From: an uncultured Lysobacter sp.
GTDB taxonomy: Bacteria > Pseudomonadota > Gammaproteobacteria > Xanthomonadales > Xanthomonadaceae
NCBI GenBank assembly: GCA_946480055.1
Contig: CAMLID010000021.1
Coordinates: 1-47,258, forward strand
DNA length: 47,258 bases
Direction: 5' to 3'
Positions 8,170-16,421 of this stretch are shown piece after piece; the first letter of the stretch is position 1; each line of letters opens with the position of its first letter. Made by a program: the position numbers and the translations under genes. A model generated the notes under the pieces. It was not told the origin of the DNA and searched no databases. It worked only from the letters and a program-made list of their open reading frames with translations.

Positions 8170-8976
8170 TCAATGCCCCATCGCCTCGACGATGCGCTGG
8201 CGCGCGAGGTCGGCGATGCGCCGGCGGCCGTCGGTCTCGCCGGGCAGGATCGGCTGCAGGAAGTGGATCTCGGCGCTGCGCGAAGGTTCGCCGAGCAGGC
8301 GCACGAAGTTGGCGAAGAAGCTTTCGCGGTTCTGGAACGCGACCACGCTCTGGGCCTCGCCGCGCTCGCCGTAGCGCAGCGCGACCGGCTGCACCGGCAC
8401 GCCGGCCTCGACCGCGGCCAGGAAGATGCGGGCGTGGAAGGGCCCGATCTCGCCGCCGCCGCGGGTGCCGCCTTCCGGGAACACGCCGACCGAACGTCCG
8501 GCGCGCAGCCGCGCCAGCATTTCATGCAGCACGCCGCCCAGCGATTCGGTGCTGCCGCGGTGATGGAAGATGGTCTCGCCGCGCGCGGCCAGCCAGCCGA
8601 CCACCGGCCAGCCGGAAATCTCGCGCTTGGCGACGAAGCCCATCATGCGCTGGCTGTGCAGGGCCTCGATGTCGATCCAGCTGACGTGGTTGGCGACGAA
8701 CATGGCCGCGCCCGGCAGCGGCGTGCCGATCCGGCGCAGGCGGAAGCCGAAGATGCGCATCAGCCCGGCCGACCAGGCGCGGATCACGCGATGTTCCAGG
8801 CGCTCGTCGCCGACCGGGATACCGGCGGTCAGAGGCGAGATCAGCAGCAGTACCAGCGGCAGGTCGACCAGCAGATGCCACGTCAGCAACGGCACACGGA
8901 TCAGGTAACGCAGCGCGCGCGCGGCCTGCGCACCGGAGGGCGCGGCCGCGCCGGCGTGGGGAGACGGCGCATTCAT
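8170..8976 (-). CDS. PlsC-like lysophospholipid acyltransferase
   Basis: A membrane-bound 1-acyl-glycerol-3-phosphate O-acyltransferase family protein of 268 aa, which transfers an acyl chain to a lysolipid. It shows the HX4D catalytic motif in NHVSWID and the FPEGGTR substrate-binding motif, with the second hydrophobic block PVQPVALRYG. An N-terminal membrane segment (LLVDLPLVLLLISPL) anchors it. The ATG at 8976 is chosen; an upstream in-frame GTG at 8985 would add three residues. The cell probably has the housekeeping PlsC elsewhere, so this may be an OlsA-like or lysolipid-recycling enzyme. The stop touches the possible TTG start of the YheT-like gene. Confidence 0.9.
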   Translation of the reverse strand: MNAPSPHAGAAAPSGAQAARALRYLIRVPLLTWHLLVDLPLVLLLISPLTAGIPVGDERLEHRVIRAWSAGLMRIFGFRLRRIGTPLPGAAMFVANHVSWIDIEALHSQRMMGFVAKREISGWPVVGWLAARGETIFHHRGSTESLGGVLHEMLARLRAGRSVGVFPEGGTRGGGEIGPFHARIFLAAVEAGVPVQPVALRYGERGEAQSVVAFQNRESFFANFVRLLGEPSRSAEIHFLQPILPGETDGRRRIADLARQRIVEAMGH

Positions 8977-9055
8977 CCTGCGCACGATACCGAAGCGCCG
9001 GGGGCGTGGCGAGCGCGCTCGCGCGTAACGGGCGGCAATGACCGCTGGCGGCGGT

Positions 9056-9493
9056 TCAACGCGCGATCACCGCCACGGTCAGGCGCGAGATGCAGACCAG
9101 ACGCGCGGATTCGTCCTCGATCCGGATTTCCCAGACCTGGGTGCGTGCGCCGATGTGCAGCGGCCGCGCGGTGCCGGTGACGATGCCGGTGCGCACGCCG
9201 CGCAGGTGGTTGGCGTTGATCTCGATCCCGACCACGCCCTGGCCCTCGTCCACCGCCATCATGCCGGCACTGCTGCCCAGGGTTTCGGCCAACAGCACCG
9301 AGGCGCCGCCGTGCAGCAGGCCGTAGGGCTGGTGGGTGCGGGCATCGACCGGCATGGTCGCGCGCAGGTAGTCGGGGCCGATCTCGGTGAAGACGATGCC
9401 CAGGGGCTCCATCGCGGTATTGCGCGAGCTGGCGTTGAGCTGCTCCAGGCTGCTGGGGCGGCGGAACACGGGTCGGGTAGCGGCGGCGGTCAT
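9056..9493 (-). CDS. PaaI/YdiI-type hotdog thioesterase
   Basis: A 145-aa hotdog-fold acyl-CoA thioesterase. The central block PYGLLHGGASVLLAETLGS holds the HGG loop, and the glutamate of AETLGS is the usual catalytic carboxylate. GIEINANHLRGVRTG and the strand pattern that follows are typical of the YdiI/MenI branch. Substrates in the family are aromatic or short-chain acyl-CoAs such as DHNA-CoA; this one's substrate cannot be told. It is a single gene with no visible Shine-Dalgarno sequence. Confidence 0.9.
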   Translation of the reverse strand: MTAAATRPVFRRPSSLEQLNASSRNTAMEPLGIVFTEIGPDYLRATMPVDARTHQPYGLLHGGASVLLAETLGSSAGMMAVDEGQGVVGIEINANHLRGVRTGIVTGTARPLHIGARTQVWEIRIEDESARLVCISRLTVAVIAR

Positions 9494-9535
9494 CGCGCCA
9501 CGATAGCCCAGGCGTGCGGCCCGGACGAAAAAGAA

Positions 9536-9584
9536 CGCAGGGTCAACCGGGGATTCCTTAGCCGGGAATCGAGGCTGCCCTGCG
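9536..9584 (-). terminator. Rho-independent terminator, leftward
   Basis: A two-tier hairpin: outer arms CGCAGGG (9536-9542) and CCCTGCG (9578-9584), inner arms GATTCC (9552-9557) and GGAATC (9565-9570). On the minus strand it is followed by TTCTTTTTCG. It would end the transcript of the small gene at 9726-9920, about 140 bases beyond its stop codon. Confidence 0.7.
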
Positions 9585-9725
9585 TTTAGGGGGTACGACG
9601 GTGTGGCTGGGAACTACAGTCGGCGGACTCGGCCTTCTGACCGGCGCACTGCGTGGAGAGGGGCGCAGCGCGCCGGTCCCGGCTTTATGGAGCGGACCGA
9701 CACACGACCAGGACGACACCGTGGG

Positions 9726-9920
9726 TTATGCGCAGCGGAAGCGGGGCTGGGCCCAGTCGTTGCCGGTGTAGCGGCGGCTGCTGGCGTAGCCGGAGCTGTT
9801 GCCGTAGCCGACGCCGAAGTCGCGTTCGCGGTGGACGTGGCGGACCGGGGCGACGGGAGCGGTGCGGTTCTGGCTACTCGTGGAAGAGACGTTGCGGTCG
9901 AAGAGCTTGGAGACGTTCAT
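9726..9920 (-). CDS. Small uncharacterised protein, Gly/Ser/Tyr/Arg-rich (64 aa)
   Basis: Begins MNVSKLFDRNVSS and ends in GVGYGNSSGYASSRRY, then WAQPRFRCA. The middle carries RHVHRERDFG. There is no signal peptide and no domain I can name. The gene is well framed: ATG at 9920, AAGGA at 9928-9932, a promoter-like pair upstream (separate entry) and a strong terminator downstream. I think similar small proteins ending in a GYGxSSGY-type segment occur in other xanthomonads, but I cannot verify this. Function is unknown. The arginine- and tyrosine-rich composition would suit nucleic-acid or protein binding, which is only a guess. The local sequence is less GC-rich than its neighbours. Confidence 0.72.
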   Translation of the reverse strand: MNVSKLFDRNVSSTSSQNRTAPVAPVRHVHRERDFGVGYGNSSGYASSRRYTGNDWAQPRFRCA

Positions 9921-9948
9921 GGTGGTGTCCTTGGTCGGTGGGGGAGTG

Positions 9949-9981
9949 ATAGTGCTTCGGTGTGTTGGTAGAGTACAACAC
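9949..9981 (-). promoter_or_regulatory. Promoter and operator-like dyad of the small-protein gene
   Basis: On the minus strand, TTGTAC (9978-9973), 18 bases, then CACTAT (9954-9949) form a plausible sigma-70 promoter about 20 nt upstream of the Shine-Dalgarno/ATG. The -35 lies inside the dyad GTGTTG-N8-CAACAC (9962-9981), a likely repressor or activator site. The binding protein is unknown. Confidence 0.5.
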
Positions 9982-10166
9982 CTGGGCGCTTGTTCCATAT
10001 GCCGGAAGTCACCCCACCAAAGACCTGTCTGTTTGCGGCGGGCTGCAACACTGGAACTTGTTGATAGAGATGGGGTTTGCAGGCCCGGGGTTGCATCGAT
10101 CGGCCCATGACTGACGACCTATGCCGGAGACATGACCTGCTCCGGGCGCGCGCAGACGCACGCCGC

Positions 10167-10194
10167 CCCGGACCGATGCCGGGACAGTTTCTTT
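10167..10194 (+). terminator. Terminator-like hairpin, rightward
   Basis: CCCGG (10167-10171) pairs with CCGGG (10179-10183) around a 7-base loop. It is followed by ACAG and then TTTCTTTTT. The stem is short but the T-rich tail is clear. No plus-strand gene lies upstream, so it may end an unannotated RNA. Confidence 0.45.
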
Positions 10195-10236
10195 TTATAT
10201 CAGTGACTTAGAACGCCATGACCGGGCGCCCCGGGC

Positions 10237-12174
10237 TTACAGAATCGGCGCCAAACCCGCCCCGAAGGCGGTGAAAATGCGCGTGATCAGGCTCTTGGGG
10301 CCGAGGCTGACCTCGGGAAAGTCGCCGACCGGGCGGTAGCAGGTGCGGAATCCGGGCTGGTTGCGGTAAAGCGGGTGCGGGCAGTTCGGCCCGGGCACGA
10401 ATTCGTAGCTGGTCGCATAGCGCATCGGCCACAGGTCGAACAGCGGCAGCTGCTCGGAGACCTTGCCGATCGAATACTCCAGCCCCGAGAACACCGGCGG
10501 TTTGTCGCGGCGTGCGATCACCCAGGAGTTCTCCGGCTTGATGTCGCGGCGGATGCTGGCCGCGAGTTCGACCGCGAACGCAGCATCGTCGATCACCACC
10601 GCACTCTCGGTGTTGTAGCGGTCGCCGCGCGGATCGAAGTTGTGGGTACCGACCACGCCGATGCGCTCGTCGATCACCATCGACTTGGCGTGCATGCCGA
10701 TGCGCACGCCGGCGCGCTTGAGCGGCACCGGCTCGTTGGCGCGGCGGCGCGCGTAGCGCATCGCCGCGTATTCGCGCGACAGCGGTGTGCGGTACTGGGT
10801 GCGCGAGATCACGCTGGAACGGTCCAGGCGCTGCTCGCGCAGCGTTCTCGGCGCCGGCTCCGGCGGCAGGTCGTCCAGGCCCAGGTCCGGCAGCGTCGCG
10901 CCGGTGGTGGCGATGTCGATCGGCGCGTCGGCCGGGAACGGCTTGTACTCGTAGATATCGAAGCCGAATTCGCGCAGGTAGCGGCGCTTGTACTTGTACG
11001 ACAGGGCGTAGGCGATGAAAGCGTCGGTCGCGGCCAGGCTGTTGGTCGAGACGATCACGCGCGGCGGCGTCGGCCGCTTGCGCAAATCGCGGAACAGGGT
11101 CTGGGCGGCGTCCGACAGCACCAGATAGGGCGTCTGCAGCAGCACTTCGCGTTGCGCCGATTCGATCAGGCCGCGCAGCGAAGCGGAGGAATGCGCGCCG
11201 TCGACGCCGTTGCCGCGGTGCTTCTCCGGCGAGTCGGCGATGTAGCGCACCTGGCCCACCGGCAGCGCGCGCGCGGCCAGGCGTGCGCGCACCAGCTCGG
11301 CGTCGCCGGCATCGCGGCGCATGGCCTGGGCGCGCGCCGGGCGTTCGAACGCGGTCGCCGGCAGCTTCGGCACGCCGCTGCGGATCAGATAGGTGCCCAC
11401 GTCCTTGAGGCGCTCGACCGGCACGCTGCGGCGGTCGTCCCAGAAGCGCACGAAATCCTGGTCCATCACCCGCGCGGCCGGACCGGCCACCAGCAGGTCG
11501 CGGTCGCGGAAGTTGTACTCGTCGTCCCAGTCGTAATAGTCGTCCTGGTAGTTGCGCCCGCCGGTGATGCCGACCGCGCCGTCGACCAGCAGCAGCTTGG
11601 TGTGCATGCGCTGGTTGAGCCGACGCCAGCAGCAGGCCGCCGCCAGCAGGTACTGCGGATAGGTGATGCGGGCGCGCTTGAGCACCGGGTTGTACAGCCG
11701 GACCTCGAAGTTGGCGTGCGCGCCGGACAGCGCGGCCAGGGTCTCGATGTGCTTGAGCGCGGCCAGCTGGTCCAGCAGCAGGCGCACGCGCACGCCGCGG
11801 CGCGCGGCCGCGATCAGCTCGTCCAGGACCAGGCGGCCGGCGTCGTCCTCGTCGTAGATATAGGTCTGCAGATCGATCGCGGTGGTCGCGCTGCGGATCA
11901 GGTTGATGCGCGCGAGCAGCGCGTCCGGGCCGTGGTCGAGGATCAGGGCGTAGTGGCGCGGCGTGTCGGGGCCGGACTCGGCCAGCGCACGCGTGGCCAG
12001 GTCGCGCAGCGGCGAGGGCTGGGCGCAGGCGTCGATGGCGGCGCAGTCGACCTGGGTCGGGCGCGCGGCGATGGCGATCTCGGTCGCGCGCTCGCGCTGC
12101 ACGCGCGACAGGCCGGCGCAGGCCGACAGGCTCAGCGCGAGCGCGACGAGGGCGGTGCGTTGCCAGGCTTTCAC
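10237..12174 (-). CDS. Phospholipase D family lipoprotein (cardiolipin synthase-like)
   Basis: A 645-aa PLD-superfamily protein with two HKD motifs: MHTKLLLVDGAVGITGGRN in the first half and MHAKSMVIDERIGVVGTHN in the second, so both half-sites of the active centre are intact. The N-terminus is a lipoprotein signal ending in LSAC, placing the enzyme on the outer face of a membrane. A transphosphatidylase or phosphodiesterase acting on envelope phospholipids (as in ClsC-like proteins) fits. The C-terminal 90 residues (about 555-645) are an extension seen in long PLD proteins of proteobacteria. The start is GTG at 12174, overlapping the stop of the YceI gene (GTGA). Confidence 0.9.
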   Translation of the reverse strand: MKAWQRTALVALALSLSACAGLSRVQRERATEIAIAARPTQVDCAAIDACAQPSPLRDLATRALAESGPDTPRHYALILDHGPDALLARINLIRSATTAIDLQTYIYDEDDAGRLVLDELIAAARRGVRVRLLLDQLAALKHIETLAALSGAHANFEVRLYNPVLKRARITYPQYLLAAACCWRRLNQRMHTKLLLVDGAVGITGGRNYQDDYYDWDDEYNFRDRDLLVAGPAARVMDQDFVRFWDDRRSVPVERLKDVGTYLIRSGVPKLPATAFERPARAQAMRRDAGDAELVRARLAARALPVGQVRYIADSPEKHRGNGVDGAHSSASLRGLIESAQREVLLQTPYLVLSDAAQTLFRDLRKRPTPPRVIVSTNSLAATDAFIAYALSYKYKRRYLREFGFDIYEYKPFPADAPIDIATTGATLPDLGLDDLPPEPAPRTLREQRLDRSSVISRTQYRTPLSREYAAMRYARRRANEPVPLKRAGVRIGMHAKSMVIDERIGVVGTHNFDPRGDRYNTESAVVIDDAAFAVELAASIRRDIKPENSWVIARRDKPPVFSGLEYSIGKVSEQLPLFDLWPMRYATSYEFVPGPNCPHPLYRNQPGFRTCYRPVGDFPEVSLGPKSLITRIFTAFGAGLAPIL

Positions 12175-12788
12175 GGCGCCGGGCTCCGCATCAGGTCGTG
12201 TTGCAGGCGCACACGCAGGGTGAAGCGGACCCGATCGCTCAAGGCCAGCTGCCAGCCGTCCAGACCGTAGTCGTCGCGGCTGACGCTGCCGTGGGCGATC
12301 ACGTCGCAGTCCTTGCCGGGACGCAGGCAGGTGGTAGGCGCGAGCACGAAGGTCTCCATCCGGCTGACGCCGTGCAGAGTCAGGCGGCCGCGCAGCTTAC
12401 CGCCTTCGCGCACTAAGTCGGCCGCGTGCGGCTCGGACAGGAATTCGATGCGCGGGTAGCGCGCCGAGTCGAAGAAGCGGCGGCCGCGCGCGAGCTCGGT
12501 GTAGCGGGTAGAGTCGGCGACCTCGACCGCGCCGGTGGCCAGCGCGATGCGGACCTGGTGGCGGCCGTCGGGCAGCACCGTCACCTCGCCTTCGTAGCTG
12601 GGGAACGTGCCTTCGACCCGCTGGCCCCAACGCGTGCGCAGCTCGAAACCGAAGCGGGTGTAGAACGGATCGAAACCCGACGCCATCGGCGCCGGCGCCT
12701 GCGCCGCGAGCGGCGCGCAGGCCAGCGCGAAACACAGGAAGCCGATCGCGGCGAGGGTGCGTGCGGCCGTCGGGCGCTGCGGCCTCAC
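12171..12788 (-). CDS. YceI family exported protein
   Basis: About 205 aa with a signal-like N-terminus (TLAAIGFLCFALACAPLAAQA) and a YceI lipocalin-like barrel. Blocks such as ARYPRIEFLSE, GKLRGRLTLHGVSR and LDGWQLALSDRVRF match the family, whose members bind polyisoprenoid-like lipids in the periplasm. The region between the signal peptide and residue 80 (FELRTRWGQRVEGTFPSYEG) is the divergent part. The start is GTG at 12788, sharing GTGA with the sixA stop. Its own stop overlaps the GTG of the PLD gene. The middle position of a coupled trio suggests a shared envelope-lipid role. Confidence 0.82.
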   Translation of the reverse strand: MRPQRPTAARTLAAIGFLCFALACAPLAAQAPAPMASGFDPFYTRFGFELRTRWGQRVEGTFPSYEGEVTVLPDGRHQVRIALATGAVEVADSTRYTELARGRRFFDSARYPRIEFLSEPHAADLVREGGKLRGRLTLHGVSRMETFVLAPTTCLRPGKDCDVIAHGSVSRDDYGLDGWQLALSDRVRFTLRVRLQHDLMRSPAP

Positions 12789-13261
12789 GGCCACCAAAAG
12801 GCGCTGAGCTGGGCGACGCCCGGTTCCAGGCTGGTATCGGCCGGCACGGTCAGCACCGCGACGCCGCCCGGAGGCATGCCGCGGTAGTCGCCGGACTGGC
12901 CGCTGTGCAGCAGCGCGGCCAAGCGTTCCAGGCCCGGGTTGTGGCCGACCAGCATCAGCCGCTCGGCCTCCACATGCAGGTCGGCGAGCGAGATCAGGGT
13001 GCCCGGGGTGGCCTCGTAGATCGACGGTTCGATGCGCTGATCGACGTAGCCGATCGCGGCCAGCACCGCCTCCAGGGTTTCGCGGGTGCGCCGCGAGGGC
13101 GAGCACAGCACGCAGTCGGGCACCAGTTTGTTCTCGGCCAGCCAGCGGCCGGCGGCCTCGGCCTCGGCCAGCCCCTCGGCCGACAAGGGCCGGTCCAGAT
13201 CGGCCTGGCCTTGGGCGGCCGGTTCGGCATGGGCGTGGCGGAGCAGGATCAGTTCGCGCAT
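12785..13261 (-). CDS. sixA: Phosphohistidine phosphatase SixA
   Basis: A histidine phosphatase of 158 aa. It begins MRELILLRHAHAE, with the RH catalytic pair at residues 8-9. CSPSRRTRETLEA and the second histidine in LVGHNPGLE complete the active site. SixA removes phosphate from histidine on phosphotransfer proteins: ArcB's HPt in early work, and the nitrogen PTS protein NPr in later work. I chose the ATG at 13261, where the family begins, over the longer frame from 13315. The stop overlaps the GTG of the YceI gene. Confidence 0.92.
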   Translation of the reverse strand: MRELILLRHAHAEPAAQGQADLDRPLSAEGLAEAEAAGRWLAENKLVPDCVLCSPSRRTRETLEAVLAAIGYVDQRIEPSIYEATPGTLISLADLHVEAERLMLVGHNPGLERLAALLHSGQSGDYRGMPPGGVAVLTVPADTSLEPGVAQLSAFWWP

Positions 13262-13427
13262 GGATTGGGCCGCTTGCGAGTGGAAGGAACGGGCAACGCG
13301 TCGATGCGCGAGCACTGGGTAAGCAGGATGCCTGTCGGCGACGCAGAAAGGTAGCCATGCGGCCGCGCCGGTCGTGTGAACGCCAGGGCGCGGTACCTCA
13401 TCGCCATCGTTTCGTTCCCGTCAACGC

Positions 13428-14057
13428 TTACTTCTTCAGCCACTTCAGCAGCGATTGCCAGTCGGCCTGGTGTTCGCGGATCTGCGCCGAGTGGTAGTCG
13501 AACAGGCTCTTGCCCAGAGCGGTCATCACCACGTAGGCCTGGCTGTCGCGCAGCTGCCCGACCATCGGGTAGGGCCATTCGCTGAGCAGTTCCACCGCCT
13601 GCTGCGAGGCATTGGTCCAGGGCTTGAGCTTGTTGCCGATCAGGCCCACGCGCAGCTGGCCGCGGCGGACCCGCGGGTGCCGGGCCAGGGTGTCCAGGAA
13701 CGGCACCGTGGCTTCGATGTCCAGGGTCGAGGGCTGCACCGGCACGACCACCGCGTCGGCGACGTCGAGGAAGGCTTCCAGGTCCTCGGCCATGGCCCCG
13801 GCCGGAGCGTCGATCACGATCCGCTGGGTGTCCTCGGGCAGGGCCTTGCGCCAGGATTTGCGGCGGGTGCCGTCGAGCGGCAGGACCGCGCTTTCGAGCG
13901 TGGCGCGGCGTTGCGCCCAGCGCGTGGAGGAATTTTGCGGATCGGCATCGACCAGCGCGGTGCGCAGGCCTTCTAGCGCCGACTGCGCGGCGAGATGGGT
14001 GGCGATGGTCGTCTTGCCCACGCCCCCCTTGGAACTGGCCACCAGCACGGTCTTCAT
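13428..14057 (-). CDS. Orphan ParA/MinD-type ATPase
   Basis: A deviant Walker ATPase of 209 aa. The start is [17 protein letters not shown], with KGGVGKTT at residues 10-17 including the signature lysine. [17 protein letters not shown] and VIDAPAG give the switch regions. There is no ParB gene next to it, so it is not the chromosome partition pair. Orphan ParAs position chemoreceptor clusters, flagella or secretion machines. The preceding GGGAGCTCGC gives a good ribosome site for the ATG at 14057. It stands 166 bp upstream of sixA on the same strand, a gap in which I see nothing. Confidence 0.87.
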   Translation of the reverse strand: MKTVLVASSKGGVGKTTIATHLAAQSALEGLRTALVDADPQNSSTRWAQRRATLESAVLPLDGTRRKSWRKALPEDTQRIVIDAPAGAMAEDLEAFLDVADAVVVPVQPSTLDIEATVPFLDTLARHPRVRRGQLRVGLIGNKLKPWTNASQQAVELLSEWPYPMVGQLRDSQAYVVMTALGKSLFDYHSAQIREHQADWQSLLKWLKK

Positions 14058-14109
14058 GCGAGCTCCCTCTAGGCGGAAGCCGCAGCGTACACCGGGGGTG
14101 GGGCCGGGG

Positions 14110-15336
14110 CTATCGCGGGGCGGGGGTGGGGGCCGGCGTGGATTCGGGAGGCCGCCGGCCGGTCTGGATCAGGGCGCGCTGCAGCGGGTTGTCGGGGAGC
14201 CAGCCCGGCGGCGGGGTCGCGCGCTGACCGCGCTCCACCAGCCAGGCTTCCACCGCCGGCATCTCGCCCAGTTCGAACACGCGCGCGAACCAGTCCGGCG
14301 GCATCGGCTGGCCGCGCTGTCCCGGGAAGTGCTGGCGCAGCCAGCTCAGCCGGCGCAGGCGCTCGCGCCAGACCACGGCCTCGGAGGTATCGGCGACCAA
14401 GGGCGTGCCCAGGTGCAAGCCCATCACCTGGTCGATCATTTCGCTGCTGCTGGCCATCCTTGCGAACACATCGACGCAAGCTTGACGCCACGACGGTGGC
14501 GGTTGTCTGCACAGTTCCACGAGCGGCGTGATCGACGGAATGGCATGGCCCGCCGCAATGTTCATCGCCGAGGCGCCAATGAGACCATCGTGCGTGGACG
14601 GCACTGCGAGCATGGAGGCATATGCCTTCTGCGCGCATGCAGCCACCACCGGCGGCGGCAGCTCGTCCAGGGCCGCGTACACGACGCTGCCGAATTCGCC
14701 GAAGTGCGAGTTGTAGTGATCGGCGCGCGCAGCACGTAGCAACAAGGCTTCCTGAGCGGCCAGGTCGTCGCCGCGTTGGACGGCGCGGTCGAGGGAGATC
14801 AGCCACACGGCCGTATTGTCCGGTTCCAGCCGCTGCAGCCGCGCCACGGCAGGCTCCGGGTCGCAGGCCTCCCCTATCCCTGCGCAACCACCGCTGGCCG
14901 CGATCCACTGCACCAACGGGTCGTCCGCGCCCAGACGCAGGGCCGTGGTCATCGCGGCGGCGCCTTCGCGACGGGCTTCCAGCCAGGCGAACTCGTCCGG
15001 ACTCGCCGACTGGAACAAGAACGCCGCGATCAGGGCCGCGCGCGCATCCGGATCGACCATCATTTGCCGGGCCCGCTCGCTGGTGATGGCGGCAAAGGCG
15101 CGTTTCCATTGCGCCGGATCGCAATCGGTCAACGATGCGACTGGCGCAGCCGGCGCGACAGCGATACCACGCTGGGCCACGGGGGCATCGCGTTCGTGCG
15201 TAACCGCATTCGACGGCTGCGTCGACGATCCCACCCCGGCAGGAACGAACTCCAGCCACCCCGCCCGGCGCGCACCCACGAACGACACCAACCCCAGCGC
15301 GATCAACGCGACGACCGCCCCCCAAACCTTCCGCAT
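14110..15336 (-). CDS. Uncharacterised exported or anchored protein (408 aa)
   Basis: I do not recognise this protein. It begins [19 protein letters not shown], a signal or single membrane anchor, followed by a low-complexity linker. The body is alpha-helical with cysteines ([50 protein letters not shown]). Several TPR-like pairs of helices suggest a periplasmic helical-repeat protein. The C-terminus is proline-rich ([11 protein letters not shown]). The ATG at 15336 has GAAGGGAG upstream. Parts of the gene are less GC-biased than its neighbours. I infer periplasmic location only from the N-terminus. Confidence 0.7.
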   Translation of the reverse strand: MRKVWGAVVALIALGLVSFVGARRAGWLEFVPAGVGSSTQPSNAVTHERDAPVAQRGIAVAPAAPVASLTDCDPAQWKRAFAAITSERARQMMVDPDARAALIAAFLFQSASPDEFAWLEARREGAAAMTTALRLGADDPLVQWIAASGGCAGIGEACDPEPAVARLQRLEPDNTAVWLISLDRAVQRGDDLAAQEALLLRAARADHYNSHFGEFGSVVYAALDELPPPVVAACAQKAYASMLAVPSTHDGLIGASAMNIAAGHAIPSITPLVELCRQPPPSWRQACVDVFARMASSSEMIDQVMGLHLGTPLVADTSEAVVWRERLRRLSWLRQHFPGQRGQPMPPDWFARVFELGEMPAVEAWLVERGQRATPPPGWLPDNPLQRALIQTGRRPPESTPAPTPAPR

Positions 15337-15371
15337 CCCCCGACTCCCTTCGTTACGACGGATCTCGCTCC

Positions 15372-16280
15372 CTAGCCCACCGCCACCCGCGCCCACAACG
15401 GCAGCGTCGCCAGCGACAGCAGCAAACCGTAGCCGACCATGGCCGCGGCCAGGCGCGGCGCGAGCTGGTGCGCGATCGCCAGCGCGCCGGCGGTCACCAT
15501 CGGCGGCATCGCCGACTCCAGCACGGTCGCGCGCGCCATCTCGCCGTGCAGGCCCAGCAGCGGCACCAGCACGCAGGCCAGCGCCGGCATCACCGCCAGC
15601 TTCAGCGCCAGACCCGACAGCAAAGGCTTGAGCTCGTCGCGCGGTAGGGTCAGCTTCACCGACAAACCTATAGTCAGCATCGCCAGCGGCAGCAGGGCGT
15701 CGGACAGGCGCTGCAGGCCGCCGGCGATCCAGCTCGGCGGCTGCGCCGGCATCACCGTGAAGCCGATCAGCAGCGCCCACAGCGGCGGGAAGCGCAGCAC
15801 CCGGCGCAGTATGTCGCGGGCGTTCGGCGCGGCGTCGCCACCGTAACGCGCCAATACCCACAAGCCGAACGTGGACAGGATCAGGAACGCGCCGAACTGG
15901 TCGTAGACCACCGCGTACGGCAGCGCGTGTTCGCCGATCAGGGCGCGGGTCAGCGGATAGCCGAGGAAACTGGTGTTGCCCAGGGCGACGGTGAGCAACA
16001 GCACTGCGTGTTCGTCGCGGCGGAACTTCAGCCAGCGCGACAGCGCGCCGACCAGGACCACGGTCGCGGCCAGCAGCAGCCAAGGCACCGCCGCCACGCC
16101 CAGCAGCGCCGGTTCCAGCTGCAGGCGCGGCGCATAGCGCAGCACCGCGGCCGGCAGGCACACGTACAACACCACCAGGTTCAGCGTCTGCGCCGCGCCC
16201 TCGGGCAGCACGCGCAGGCGCTGGAACAGATAGCCCAGGGCCAGCATCGCCAGCACCAGGGCGAAAGCGTCGAAAGCCAT
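15372..16280 (-). CDS. AEC (auxin efflux carrier) family transporter
   Basis: A 302-aa membrane permease with about ten hydrophobic helices. It starts MAFDAFALVLAMLALGYL, with CLPAAVLRYAP in the first repeat, LGNTSFLGYPLTRAL and the second-half ESAMPPMVTAGALA, the usual AEC motifs. Members export or import small carboxylates such as malate or malonate; the substrate here is unknown. I chose the ATG at 16280, since the frame upstream to 16436 is not membrane-like and overlaps the divergent ATPase gene's leader. It is divergent from the AAA ATPase with about 140 bp between them. Confidence 0.9.
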   Translation of the reverse strand: MAFDAFALVLAMLALGYLFQRLRVLPEGAAQTLNLVVLYVCLPAAVLRYAPRLQLEPALLGVAAVPWLLLAATVVLVGALSRWLKFRRDEHAVLLLTVALGNTSFLGYPLTRALIGEHALPYAVVYDQFGAFLILSTFGLWVLARYGGDAAPNARDILRRVLRFPPLWALLIGFTVMPAQPPSWIAGGLQRLSDALLPLAMLTIGLSVKLTLPRDELKPLLSGLALKLAVMPALACVLVPLLGLHGEMARATVLESAMPPMVTAGALAIAHQLAPRLAAAMVGYGLLLSLATLPLWARVAVG

Positions 16281-16421
16281 CGCGGTCGCGGTCGGCGCGC
16301 CGCAAGGCGCGATGCGGCCATGGTCGCGGTTGCGGCGCGCGCGCTCAAGCCGTCGGCGGCCAGCGGTCGGCGGCAAGCTCGCCGTGCCGATATCATGGCG
16401 GCGGCCTCGAAGAACGATTCC

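Larger units (their letters stand above)
9921..10236. other. Gene-free stretch with structured sequence
   Basis: Beyond the small-gene promoter, this interval holds no credible protein gene. It contains a hairpin with arms CCGGAG (10124-10129) and CTCCGG (10140-10145), then a rightward terminator-like structure at 10167-10194. Together they could mark a small RNA on the plus strand, roughly 10,020-10,195. No convincing promoter for it was found. Confidence 0.35.

Noticed and set aside
12831..12838. CTGGTATC inside sixA as another GntR operator
   Set aside because: A single half-site within a coding region with no dyad or promoter; chance match.
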